Assembly: GCA_016188575.1 (NCBI GenBank)
Contig: JACPHN010000094.1
Coordinates: 43,630-107,629, forward strand
Length of the DNA: 64,000 nucleotides
Source: Candidatus Schekmanbacteria bacterium
GTDB taxonomy: Bacteria > CSSED10-310 > JACPHN01
Reading direction: 5' to 3'
Shown in pieces: positions 43,165 through 50,878 of this stretch (positions within the stretch are counted from its first letter, which is position 1; every line of letters starts with the position of its first letter). The notes beneath the pieces were generated by a model. It was not told where the DNA came from. It did no database searches and saw nothing but the letters and a program-made list of their open reading frames with translations. Position numbers and translations under genes: made by a program.

Positions 43165-45025
43165 AACCAATCCTGCCCTCGAAGCGATGCCAACCCCGTG
43201 GAAGGTACCCGGCGAAACCGTGCTTGATACCGAGTTGCGTCTTTTTTGTCGAGCGGCGAGATGGGCCTACAATGGCCTTCGCGAAGGACGTACCCGAGAA
43301 GAGCTCAAGGTCGCGGGCCAGCAGCTTCACGGCCTCAACAGTCGCTATATCGACGAGGCGGTCCAGTGGGCGACCGAGATGTTATCTTCACAGAAAGAAC
43401 GTCTGCCAGGTCAAATCGCGGACCTCGAACAGAAGATTGGCCGCACCGAAAAAAAACGATCGAGGGCCGAACGCCAAAAACAAGCACTTGGGGGTTATGA
43501 TGCCAGACTGGCAAAGTTGCGCAAGGAATACGAAGAGTTGGTCGCGCATCGGGATGCCGGGACGATTCCGCCCGCAATTTTCGGCGGACGCAAGGCATTC
43601 GATGAGCGGTGCAAAGGCAAAATCTCCCAGGCAGAGTGGCGTGCTCGACGACGCAACCGCCTGATTTGTCGCGGAGACAGAACCAAGAAAGGCAATCCGC
43701 ATCTGCGCATCCACGCGGACGAAAAAGGCCGTTTTCGATTGGAGGTCGCGCTTTCTCATCTGGTCGACAAGGGCAAGGACGCTCCCCGTCTCAGGGGCAG
43801 GCTTTTCGTGCCGCCAAAGTACCGAGAGGATCTGCGATGGGCCCTGCTTGACGAATCTCCCTATACCGTGGAGCTTCTTCGGGGAACAGACGGACGCTAC
43901 CGCGCGCACATCACGATCGAGGTAGACGTAGCGCCCTTGACCGTGCACGTCGGTCCGAAGGCATTGGGAATCGACCTGAACCCAGACCGGACCTCGTTGG
44001 TGGAAACGGATGCCTCAGGCAACGCCCTGTCCCGCCGGACGATCCTTCATCCGGAGCTCGAACATGCGCGACGGAACAAGCGAGAAGTGCGGATTGGCGA
44101 AATCGCGGTCGCGATTGTTGAATGGGCGCATGTCTGCATGGCCGGCCTGGTACTCGAGAACCTCTGTTTTACGCAGGGCCGTCTCGATACAGACAAGCGC
44201 TTCAATCGCATGGCATCGCAGTTTGTCTACCGTCGACTCCATGCGGCGATCCTTCGGCAGGCACTCGAGCGCGGTGTCGAAGTCGTCTTGGTGCCCGCGG
44301 CGTATAGCTCGGCGGAAGGTGTGCTCAAGTACGCTCGAGATCGTGGCATGAGCGACCACGAAGCCGCCTCATATGTTCTGGCACGGCGAGGTCTGGCCAA
44401 GAAAGACCATGGCCGAATGCCGCGCGAACGGGTGACGGCGGGGGTACGGGCGCGGATTGAGGCGCTCGTGGCAGATTTGACGAAGTATCGAAAAGAGCTC
44501 GGAACCAAACAACAGGATGGCAAACCAGGAGATCGTGACAAACAGGTTCTGCTGAATCGGATACGTACGGTGGGTCGCTGGATTGGACGGCTCGCGAAAT
44601 GGCAACAATTCAATCACGGTGGGCGGGCATGGTTCATGGGAGTGATCTCTGAGATGCGCCGGCGCCGTTGGTCACGTGTATTCCTTCTTGGCGGTAGCAA
44701 CGGAAGCAACAATGCCGTCAAGGAGCAGGGCGTCTTACGGACGGCCGGGGCTGGGAAGCGCTACCCTAACCGGACGGGGGCGGTTCGGAGAGCAATCTTC
44801 GAAAGGAACCGTCGGGGTTGTACTGCTCCGGATCAGGATCTATCCCAGATGAAGACTGGGCGTAGCGAAGATGATTGGATAGATCCGAGCGGGTTGGAGG
44901 CCCGCCCCGAGGGACCTGACGAGTCGACCGCAAGGTCGCTGAACCTGGTCTGGTCCCGGCGAGATCAAGCTCGTTTCTTCCGAGTGAATCCAGGCGGCAC
45001 CGGTCCCAGTCGAGGCGGTTCTTGA
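43097..45025 (+). CDS. tnpB: TnpB-like RNA-guided nuclease (IS607/IS605 OrfB family, zinc-finger-less clade)
   Basis: 642 residues, longer than typical TnpB (~400). The basic N-terminus (SPKRKKVAAKPKR) leads to a wedge-like region with a coiled coil at ~100-150 and the RuvC nuclease. RuvC-I is GIDLNPDRTS with Asp293, RuvC-II is GLVLENLCF with Glu354, and RuvC-III is GMSDHEAASYVLARRG with Asp420, so the catalytic triad is intact. The CxxC...CxxC zinc ribbon usually found between RuvC-II and III is missing; instead there is PAAYSSAEGVLKYARDRG, as in TnpB-related proteins with the YxSxxGxxKYA motif. The last ~100 codons coincide with a strongly base-paired DNA segment and probably translate into non-conserved sequence. 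TnpB proteins cut DNA guided by a 3'-end RNA and help the element persist. Base composition is more AT-rich at the 5' end than in neighbours, fitting acquisition. Confidence 0.85.
   Translation: MSPKRKKVAAKPKRTIQSEWFPETNPALEAMPTPWKVPGETVLDTELRLFCRAARWAYNGLREGRTREELKVAGQQLHGLNSRYIDEAVQWATEMLSSQKERLPGQIADLEQKIGRTEKKRSRAERQKQALGGYDARLAKLRKEYEELVAHRDAGTIPPAIFGGRKAFDERCKGKISQAEWRARRRNRLICRGDRTKKGNPHLRIHADEKGRFRLEVALSHLVDKGKDAPRLRGRLFVPPKYREDLRWALLDESPYTVELLRGTDGRYRAHITIEVDVAPLTVHVGPKALGIDLNPDRTSLVETDASGNALSRRTILHPELEHARRNKREVRIGEIAVAIVEWAHVCMAGLVLENLCFTQGRLDTDKRFNRMASQFVYRRLHAAILRQALERGVEVVLVPAAYSSAEGVLKYARDRGMSDHEAASYVLARRGLAKKDHGRMPRERVTAGVRARIEALVADLTKYRKELGTKQQDGKPGDRDKQVLLNRIRTVGRWIGRLAKWQQFNHGGRAWFMGVISEMRRRRWSRVFLLGGSNGSNNAVKEQGVLRTAGAGKRYPNRTGAVRRAIFERNRRGCTAPDQDLSQMKTGRSEDDWIDPSGLEARPEGPDESTARSLNLVWSRRDQARFFRVNPGGTGPSRGGS
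44826..44960 (+). ncRNA. Putative omega/reRNA scaffold at the 3' end of tnpB
   Basis: Nested base pairing is unusually dense here. GGATCTATCC (44836-44845) and GGATAGATCC (44877-44886) are perfect 10-base inverted repeats. Overlapping their start is the hairpin CCCAG-ATGAAGA-CTGGG (44844-44860). Next is GCGGG-TTGGAGG-CCCGC (44889-44905). Then GGGACC (44911-44916) pairs with GGTCCC (44952-44957) around CGACC-GCAA-GGTCG (44925-44938), a perfect stem capped by a GNRA tetraloop. Guide RNAs of TnpB come from exactly this position, overlapping the tnpB 3' end and element right end. The limits and guide segment are unknown; the element boundary would lie between here and scpB. Confidence 0.55.
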
Positions 45026-45029
45026 GGCG

Positions 45030-45599
45030 GTGCTGCTCACCTCCACGGAACCCGTGAGCCGCGCTCAGATCGTCAAGGCCTTTGCCGACGCGAAGTCGCC
45101 GTGTCGCCCGCTCTCCGCGGAAGAAATCGCCGCTGCCGTGATCCATCTCACGCGTCGATGCACCCAGACGACTTCCGCTCTCGCGCTGCTGCAAACTCGG
45201 TCCGGCCTGCAACTGCGCACCGACCCACGCCTCGAGCCGTGGCTGCGGCACTTTCACCGCAAGATCCGTCGCGTTCGCCTGTCGCGCGCCGCTCTCGAGA
45301 CGCTCGCCATTGTCGCCTATCGCCAGCCGGTGAGCACGCCCGATGTCGAGCAGATTCGGGGGGTGAGCTCGGCACAGGTGCTGCGCAGCCTCATGGAGAA
45401 GGACCTCGTGCACATCGTCGGCCGCAGCGGCAGCGTTGGACGGGCGCTGCTGTACGGGACGACGCCGAGCTTCCTTGACCATCTCGGCCTGAGGCATCTC
45501 GGCCAGTTGCCGCGCCGCGAGGAGCTCGCAGCCATGTGGGGGGGGACAGATGGCGCTGCCGCGGCCGGCGCTGTCGATACCGAGCAGGATGGGTCGTGA
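45030..45599 (+). CDS. scpB: Segregation and condensation protein B, probably 5'-truncated or displaced start
   Basis: A winged-helix kleisin partner that works with ScpA and SMC in chromosome condensation. The 189-residue frame from GTG at 45030 contains the ScpB core (TLAIVAYRQPVSTPDVEQIR, RSLMEKDLVHIVGRSGSVGR). The expected first helix, LEAVLEAVLLTSTEPVS, begins upstream of the GTG, but the frame is closed by TGA at 44985 and has no start codon between. The native 5' end therefore seems lost or altered right where the TnpB element ends. scpA, normally directly upstream, is absent from the window. The stop overlaps the GTG of the MerR gene (GTGA). Confidence 0.82.
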   Translation: MLLTSTEPVSRAQIVKAFADAKSPCRPLSAEEIAAAVIHLTRRCTQTTSALALLQTRSGLQLRTDPRLEPWLRHFHRKIRRVRLSRAALETLAIVAYRQPVSTPDVEQIRGVSSAQVLRSLMEKDLVHIVGRSGSVGRALLYGTTPSFLDHLGLRHLGQLPRREELAAMWGGTDGAAAAGAVDTEQDGS

Positions 45600-45946
45600 A
45601 AGCCACCCGGCAAGAGATGACCTACCGCATCGGCGAAGTGAGCCGCTTGACGGGAGTCCCGGCATACGTGCTGCGTTTCTGGCAGCGCGAGTTCCCGACA
45701 CTGGCGCCAGGCAAGACTGGAGGAGGCCAGCGCCTCTTCACCGAGCGGGACGTGGCCATGGTCGAGAACATCAAGGAGCTCCTTTACGAGCGGCACTACA
45801 CGCACGAAGGAGCGCGCACGGCACTGGCTGCGACCGCCGCCGCCGCCGGTGGCGAGGAGCCAGGTGGTTCTGCCGCCGTGGCCCGCGACCGCCTGCGGCG
45901 CATTCGAGAGGAGCTCTCCGCGATCCTCCGTCAGCTTGGTTCGTGA
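45596..45946 (+). CDS. MerR-family transcriptional regulator
   Basis: 116 residues from the GTG overlapping the scpB stop; an ATG at 45617 is an alternative. A MerR HTH is at the N-terminus: YRIGEVSRLTGVPAYVLRFW then QREFPTLAP...GGGQRLFTERD. It continues with IKELLYERHYTHEGARTAL and a short C-terminal helix (RLRRIREELSAILRQL) for dimerisation. There is no metal-binding Cys set, so the effector is unknown. The scpB-merR order is common in Deltaproteobacteria. Its 3' end overlaps the convergent hybrid kinase by 16 bp. Confidence 0.88.
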   Translation: MKATRQEMTYRIGEVSRLTGVPAYVLRFWQREFPTLAPGKTGGGQRLFTERDVAMVENIKELLYERHYTHEGARTALAATAAAAGGEEPGGSAAVARDRLRRIREELSAILRQLGS

Positions 45947-48852
45947 CCCGGCTCAGCTTCTTCGCCGGCCCCGCGGGGCAACGTGAGGACAAACCGAGCA
46001 CCACCTCCGGGCGCCTCTTCGTACCAGATGTCGCCGCCATGTTCGCGAACGATGGCCTTGCTCAAGGACAGGCCGAGCCCGGTGCCGTGCGGCTTGCCGT
46101 AGGTGAACAGCTCCGTAAAGAGGTTTTGGCGGATCGCCGCGGGCACGCCTGGGCCGCTATCGGTGCACGTGACGCGCACTTTCGCATCCGCGGGGCTCAC
46201 GTCGATCTCGAACGTGCCGCCCTCCGGCATGGCGTCCACGGCGTTGGCGGCGAGATTGTAAAGCACCCGCTGGATCTGGCCGGAGTCAATGAGCAGTGGA
46301 CCGATGGCGGGAGCGCAGCGGTGGCGGATGACAACGCTCGACGTCGCGACGAGTCGACTGAGGTATCTGACGGCTCGCGAAAAAAACACTTCCGCGTCGA
46401 TCGCTTTCAGGTCCAGCCGGACCTCGCCTCGCGACGCAATGAGGATCGTCTCGACCAGATCCACCAGGCGTGCCATCTCGTCCCGAATCGCCTGCATGTA
46501 TTCGTCGCGGCGCGCGGGCGTGCCCGCCGTCGCGGCGAGCTCCGCCCAGCCCGCAATCGCCGTTAGCGGGTTTTTCAAGTCGTGAGCGACGGTGGCGGCT
46601 ACTCTCCCAATGACGGCCAGACCTTCGCCTTGAAAGTGGCTCTCCTGGGCTTCGCCCAGGAGGCGGTTCAGGCGTTGCGTTTCCTTGCGCGTCGACCGCT
46701 GCACCTTGAGGGCAAGCTCGAGCTGCGCGTTGCGCTCGTTCAGGCGCGCGGTCCGCTCCTCGACCTTCTTTTCCAGTGACGCGTTGAGCTCCGCAAGACG
46801 ACGTTCCAGGCGGGTGAGCCGCGCGAGCGCGTCGATCCGCGCCAGGAGCTCGAGCGGATCGAAAGGCTTGCCAATGTACTCGTCGGCTCCCCACTTCAAG
46901 CCCTCAATCACGCCCTCGGCGCCGGCTCGGGCCGTAACCAGCAGAATTGGGACATGCTGAGTCTTCGGGTCCGACTTGAGCTCCTCCACGAGCTCGAAGC
47001 CGCTCCTGCGCGGCATCATCACGTCCGAGATGACGAGGTCCGGAAGCTCGGCGCGGCAGCGGTCGATGCCCTCCTGGCCATCGACGGCAAAGAAGAGGCG
47101 ATAGCGATCCCTGAGCAGGTCGGAAAGAAAGCTGAGGAAGTCGAGGTTATCGTCCACGAGGAGCAGCCGTTCGGCGCCCGCGGGCGCCGCGCCGCCGAGC
47201 ACCGCATCAAGCTCCGGTCCCGTGCGCCCGCCCACGCTCGCCGCAGATACGTCGACGGCGGCGCCAAGATCTCCTGCATCGGCCGGCGAGGTCGCGGCGA
47301 TTACCTCCGCCGCAGCTCGGGTCACCGGAATGCTGACGCGAAACGTGGAGCCTTGACCGACCTGGCTCGATACGTCGATGGTCCCTCCGCAGAGCTCCGC
47401 GATTTCCTTGCACAGCGCCAGGCCGAGCCCTGTGCCGCGGCTCTCGACCCGGTAGCGCGCCGCCGGGTCGCGTTTGGCGCCGCTCCCCTGATTCGTAGGC
47501 GAAGGCTGCAGTGGCCCCTGGTGGAAGGCCTCGAAGATCTCAGGAAGGAGAGTCTCGGGGATTCCTGGACCGGTATCGGCAACGGTGAGAGTCAGCAGTG
47601 CCTCCGACTCGCTCAGCTCCACGGCGATGCGGCCACCAACAGGGGTGAACTTGATCGCATTTCCGATCAAGTTGCGGGCGACTGTGGAAAACTTGCCTTG
47701 ATCGATGAGCACGGAATGGTCGTCCCGCGAGCTGTCAAAGGACAGCTCGAGGCCGCGATCGTCCGCCATTGGGGTGGCAGCTTCCACGATTTCGCGGATC
47801 AGGATCGTGGGATTGGTGGGACGGAAGTCGAGCTCGGCGCTGCCCGCCTGTAGCTTGGCAAAGTCCAGCAGCTCGTTGACGAGGTGCAGCAGTTGCTTGC
47901 CGTTGCGAAACGCGCGGTCGAGGCGCTGGCGCTCCTCCGAAGACAAGCCGGCCGGGGCCGCGAGGATGGCGGATATCGGACCCAGGAGCAAGGTGAGGGG
48001 CGTGCGCAGCTCATGCGAGACGCTCGAAAAGAAGCGCGTTTTGGCATCGTCCAGCTCCTGGAGCCGCCGATTCGCCTCCTGACTCGAGCTCAGCTCCTGG
48101 ATGGTGCGGGAGAGCTCGTCGATCTTGGCGGAAAGCGCGATCCGCATCTGATCGAGGGTGCGCGCCAGCACCCCGAGCTGATCCGCGCTGTCGAGCAACA
48201 CGGGCGTGGTCAGATCGCCGGAGCGCAGCAGCGCCGCATGCTCTGTAAGCGCGCGAATGGGTTGGCTGACGCGCCGGGTAAAGCCGATCGAGACGATGGC
48301 GCCCAGGATGATGAACAGGCCGACCTCGACGGCGACCGCGGCGGCCGCGGCGCGCACGGCGTCGGAAACGGGCTCCAGGGAGAATCCCAGGCACAGCACG
48401 GCGAGGTTCCCCAGGGAAGCGTCGCCGAGCGGCACGGCAACTTCGAGGGCGGGTTGTCCCGACAGCGTCGTCGCAAGCTCGCGCACCGTTCTTCCCTCGC
48501 GCCGCGCGCGTTCGGCGGTGCGGTCGCGCACCCGCACGCCGAGCTGGCCCGGGTCCGAGCTCACGGCCGCAATCATGTCCGTCAGCATCAGGCGGCCGTA
48601 CAGGATCGACTCGCCGTCTACGCTTCTGCGAATTGTCTGATCGACAAACGCGTAGTTCCCGTTGGCAACGGCGTCGAGCAGCAAGTCTGTCAGCTTCTCG
48701 GAGTACACCTCGGCGTTCCGCTCGAGACTGCGCAGCGTGGCGTGGCGGAGCCGCTGAATGGTGATCAATCCGAAGGCAACTGCGAAGATCAGGACGAGAG
48801 CGAACATCGTCAGACCAAAGCGCAGGCCGAGATCTTCGCGCAACGGTCTCAT
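45931..48852 (-). CDS. Hybrid sensor with two histidine kinase cores flanking a receiver
   Basis: 973 residues: TM helix 13-33, periplasmic sensor ~35-165, TM ~172-192, HAMP ~193-245; kinase 1 with H280 in FFSSVSHELRTPLTLLLG and ATPase boxes NLIGNAIKFTP, ADTGPGIPE, RGTGLGLALC; receiver (~560-675) with LLLVDDN, DLVISDVMMPRRSG and YIGKPFDP; a coiled coil; kinase 2 with VAATVAHDLKNPLTAIAG and ANAVDAMPEGG, CTDSGPGVP, HGTGLGLSLS. Both kinases appear intact, allowing a phosphorelay within one chain. The start ATG overlaps the stop of the PhnD-like gene, so an exported binding protein is co-produced, probably as the ligand-sensing partner. Confidence 0.93.
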   Translation of the reverse strand: MRPLREDLGLRFGLTMFALVLIFAVAFGLITIQRLRHATLRSLERNAEVYSEKLTDLLLDAVANGNYAFVDQTIRRSVDGESILYGRLMLTDMIAAVSSDPGQLGVRVRDRTAERARREGRTVRELATTLSGQPALEVAVPLGDASLGNLAVLCLGFSLEPVSDAVRAAAAAVAVEVGLFIILGAIVSIGFTRRVSQPIRALTEHAALLRSGDLTTPVLLDSADQLGVLARTLDQMRIALSAKIDELSRTIQELSSSQEANRRLQELDDAKTRFFSSVSHELRTPLTLLLGPISAILAAPAGLSSEERQRLDRAFRNGKQLLHLVNELLDFAKLQAGSAELDFRPTNPTILIREIVEAATPMADDRGLELSFDSSRDDHSVLIDQGKFSTVARNLIGNAIKFTPVGGRIAVELSESEALLTLTVADTGPGIPETLLPEIFEAFHQGPLQPSPTNQGSGAKRDPAARYRVESRGTGLGLALCKEIAELCGGTIDVSSQVGQGSTFRVSIPVTRAAAEVIAATSPADAGDLGAAVDVSAASVGGRTGPELDAVLGGAAPAGAERLLLVDDNLDFLSFLSDLLRDRYRLFFAVDGQEGIDRCRAELPDLVISDVMMPRRSGFELVEELKSDPKTQHVPILLVTARAGAEGVIEGLKWGADEYIGKPFDPLELLARIDALARLTRLERRLAELNASLEKKVEERTARLNERNAQLELALKVQRSTRKETQRLNRLLGEAQESHFQGEGLAVIGRVAATVAHDLKNPLTAIAGWAELAATAGTPARRDEYMQAIRDEMARLVDLVETILIASRGEVRLDLKAIDAEVFFSRAVRYLSRLVATSSVVIRHRCAPAIGPLLIDSGQIQRVLYNLAANAVDAMPEGGTFEIDVSPADAKVRVTCTDSGPGVPAAIRQNLFTELFTYGKPHGTGLGLSLSKAIVREHGGDIWYEEAPGGGARFVLTLPRGAGEEAEPGHEPS

Positions 48853-50618
48853 CGCGGCAACGGAGCGGAAGTCGCGACCGGCTGCTTGCGGCGCATCGCG
48901 GGATCGACGAGTCTGGTGATTCCCAGGCGTTGCAGCGCAGCTCTGCCGGCGGGCGCGTCTTCCGCCTGGGCGAGCGCCTGGGCGACGCGCCTGGCGGCCG
49001 CGGCGTAAGGGCGCGCCGCGATCAGCGGCCAGCGCAGTGGAGAGGTCGCCGGAGCGGTCCCCCCGCGCTCGAGCCTGGTGAATATCGCGGGCGCGCGGCT
49101 GGCGAGCCCCTGCGCAAACCGCTCGGGAATTACCGCGGCATCGGCAATGCCGCGCAAGCAGGCAATGACGGCATCTAGCGGGGTTTCGGCAGGAACGATG
49201 GCCGCGCCTTTGGAGAGCAGGCGCGCCATCTGCGGCTCGGCTGCGAACACTGCCGCCCGGGCAACGCGCTCGGCGCCTGAACCGACCGGCGCATCCCGAG
49301 CCCCTGGGGAGGCACTCCGCACGATCATGTACGCGCTGCCGCCCTCGTAGTGAGGTTCCAGCTCCTGCACGTTCGCGTCTGGCGACGCGTCAGCGCGCGC
49401 CCGGCTGGTGAGCTCCGCGCTTCCAGCCAGCAGCGTAATCCTATTTGCCTCCGCGAGCTGCAGCGTCGTTATTGCACCTGCCTCTCGCAGCAGCGCGAAG
49501 CGCACTCGCGGCCGGGCGATCCCGCGGCTCGCCAGATATTCGCCCATAAGGAGCCACCCTTCCACGAGCTCCATCGGATCGGCCAGCGTCGACTCGGGGT
49601 CCGTCAGGACGATGTCGATTGCCGGGCCGGTCGGTGGCGGCTCTTGCGAAGCTGGCTTGGGCGCGGTTTCATCCAGCCACCCGGAAAAGTCGATCCACTG
49701 ATCCGAGATCGCGACGCTTCGGGCGTGGACGAGTAGCGGGAGATCGTGTTTCCACACATCGCGCAACGTCAGCGGCACGATCTCGTCGACCCAGAAGCTG
49801 CGCAGCGCCGCGCGCCCAAGCTCCCCGCCGTCGGCATCGACGAGAACGTCGCGAAACCGCGCTGCGACCGCGGGGATGAGCGTGGGCAACGCGTAGATGA
49901 CGTGGATGTGACCGCTCAGCGTTTCGCCGAGCACGGCGGTCTGGCGCCAAACGCCTGGCGAGGTTTCGCGGAGCGCGCGGACAATCGTGCCATCACCGAC
50001 GATGGCAACGTCGGCGATGCGGAAGAAAATTGCCGTTACTGCGCTCGGTCCGTCCGTCACGGTGCGGACCTCTCCAAAGAAAGTGCGGGCATTCTCACCG
50101 GCGAGCAGTCCGCGTTGAACGGTGACGCTCACCGCCTCATCGTACCATGCCGCGCGGCTGCCGCGAAAGCCTTCCGGCCATGGCCGTGGGTCGGCGCGGC
50201 TGCCGACGATCTTGAGGGACTCGAGCGGGGATCCGTCACGTGCTGCGGAGCACAGCGGCGACAGGCCATATTGCTGGCGCAGCGCGAGGATGGCGTGAGG
50301 CGGGCCGGACACGACCGCGGGGAGGCCTCGTTCGAGCGCCGCGGTGAGCCCGCGGTGTAAATCGGCCAGATCGCGGCGCTGGTCGAGGACCGCGAAGCAA
50401 CACCCCGCCGCCGTCCCCAGGCCAACCAAACTGGCGATGCCCACGTGCTGGCGAATGCCGCTCGGAGTGGACGGGTTATAGTAGAGAAAGGAGATGCGCG
50501 GCAAATTGCCTTCCGTGGCGCTGGCCGCCGTGGCCAGGATCAAGACGCAGAGCACTACTTGCCACGCCCAGGCTGCCGCCGGGTGGAGGGCCGAGCCGGG
50601 ACGAAGTGGAGAGCGCAC
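48849..50618 (-). CDS. Exported PhnD-like binding protein, two tandem lobes, partner of the hybrid kinase
   Basis: 589 residues with a signal peptide (AWQVVLCVLILATAASA). The N-terminal ~300 residues resemble phosphate/phosphonate (PhnD/TctC-like) substrate-binding proteins: LPRISFLYYNPSTPSGI at the mature N-terminus and SAVTAIFFRIADVAIVGDG in the second lobe. A second similar region (~330-560, AIDIVLTDPESTLADPMELV, LDAVIACLRGIADAAVIPER) repeats the fold. No ABC permease or ATPase accompanies it; instead its stop overlaps the kinase start by 4 bp, pointing to signal perception rather than transport. The ligand is unknown. Confidence 0.72.
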   Translation of the reverse strand: MRSPLRPGSALHPAAAWAWQVVLCVLILATAASATEGNLPRISFLYYNPSTPSGIRQHVGIASLVGLGTAAGCCFAVLDQRRDLADLHRGLTAALERGLPAVVSGPPHAILALRQQYGLSPLCSAARDGSPLESLKIVGSRADPRPWPEGFRGSRAAWYDEAVSVTVQRGLLAGENARTFFGEVRTVTDGPSAVTAIFFRIADVAIVGDGTIVRALRETSPGVWRQTAVLGETLSGHIHVIYALPTLIPAVAARFRDVLVDADGGELGRAALRSFWVDEIVPLTLRDVWKHDLPLLVHARSVAISDQWIDFSGWLDETAPKPASQEPPPTGPAIDIVLTDPESTLADPMELVEGWLLMGEYLASRGIARPRVRFALLREAGAITTLQLAEANRITLLAGSAELTSRARADASPDANVQELEPHYEGGSAYMIVRSASPGARDAPVGSGAERVARAAVFAAEPQMARLLSKGAAIVPAETPLDAVIACLRGIADAAVIPERFAQGLASRAPAIFTRLERGGTAPATSPLRWPLIAARPYAAAARRVAQALAQAEDAPAGRAALQRLGITRLVDPAMRRKQPVATSAPLPR

Positions 50619-50727
50619 AACAGGTTTCCAGTCAGGTCATCACGCCGCCCCGGCGGAGCTCGGGGCCGGCCAGCAAGCGAAGAAGGAGCGACCAAGAGGC
50701 GAGAAAGGTCGTCCGCCGGCGGGCGCG

Positions 50728-50800
50728 CCTGAATCCACGCAGGCCCGCCGAACGGACACCCCTCTTGCGCTCGGAGGGAGGTTGGCCGCGGGGGTGTACC
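50728..50800. repeat. Possible relic end of the MITE-like element
   Basis: CCTGAATCCACG at 50728-50739 equals the first 11 bases of the element's terminal repeat. It is followed, within the same intergenic region, by a GGAGGGAGG block and a GCGGGG-containing hairpin near 50788-50804. The core is not recognisable. The 260-bp region otherwise holds the expected promoter zone of the PhnD-like gene, with no clear boxes. Confidence 0.3.
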
Positions 50801-50878
50801 CCGCCGCGTTCCCCGCGCATGGGGCGCGGGTAGATGATGGCGATGCCAAGACCTCCTCTGGCAGCGATCGAGAGATAT

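Noticed and set aside
42844-45025. The TnpB-like gene considered as a type V CRISPR effector
   Set aside because: There is no repeat array and no cas1/cas2, and the overlap with a serine-recombinase tail fits an IS607-type transposon.
50788-50804. GC hairpin downstream of citrate synthase as an intrinsic terminator
   Set aside because: No T-run follows on either strand; it may only be part of a decayed repeat copy.
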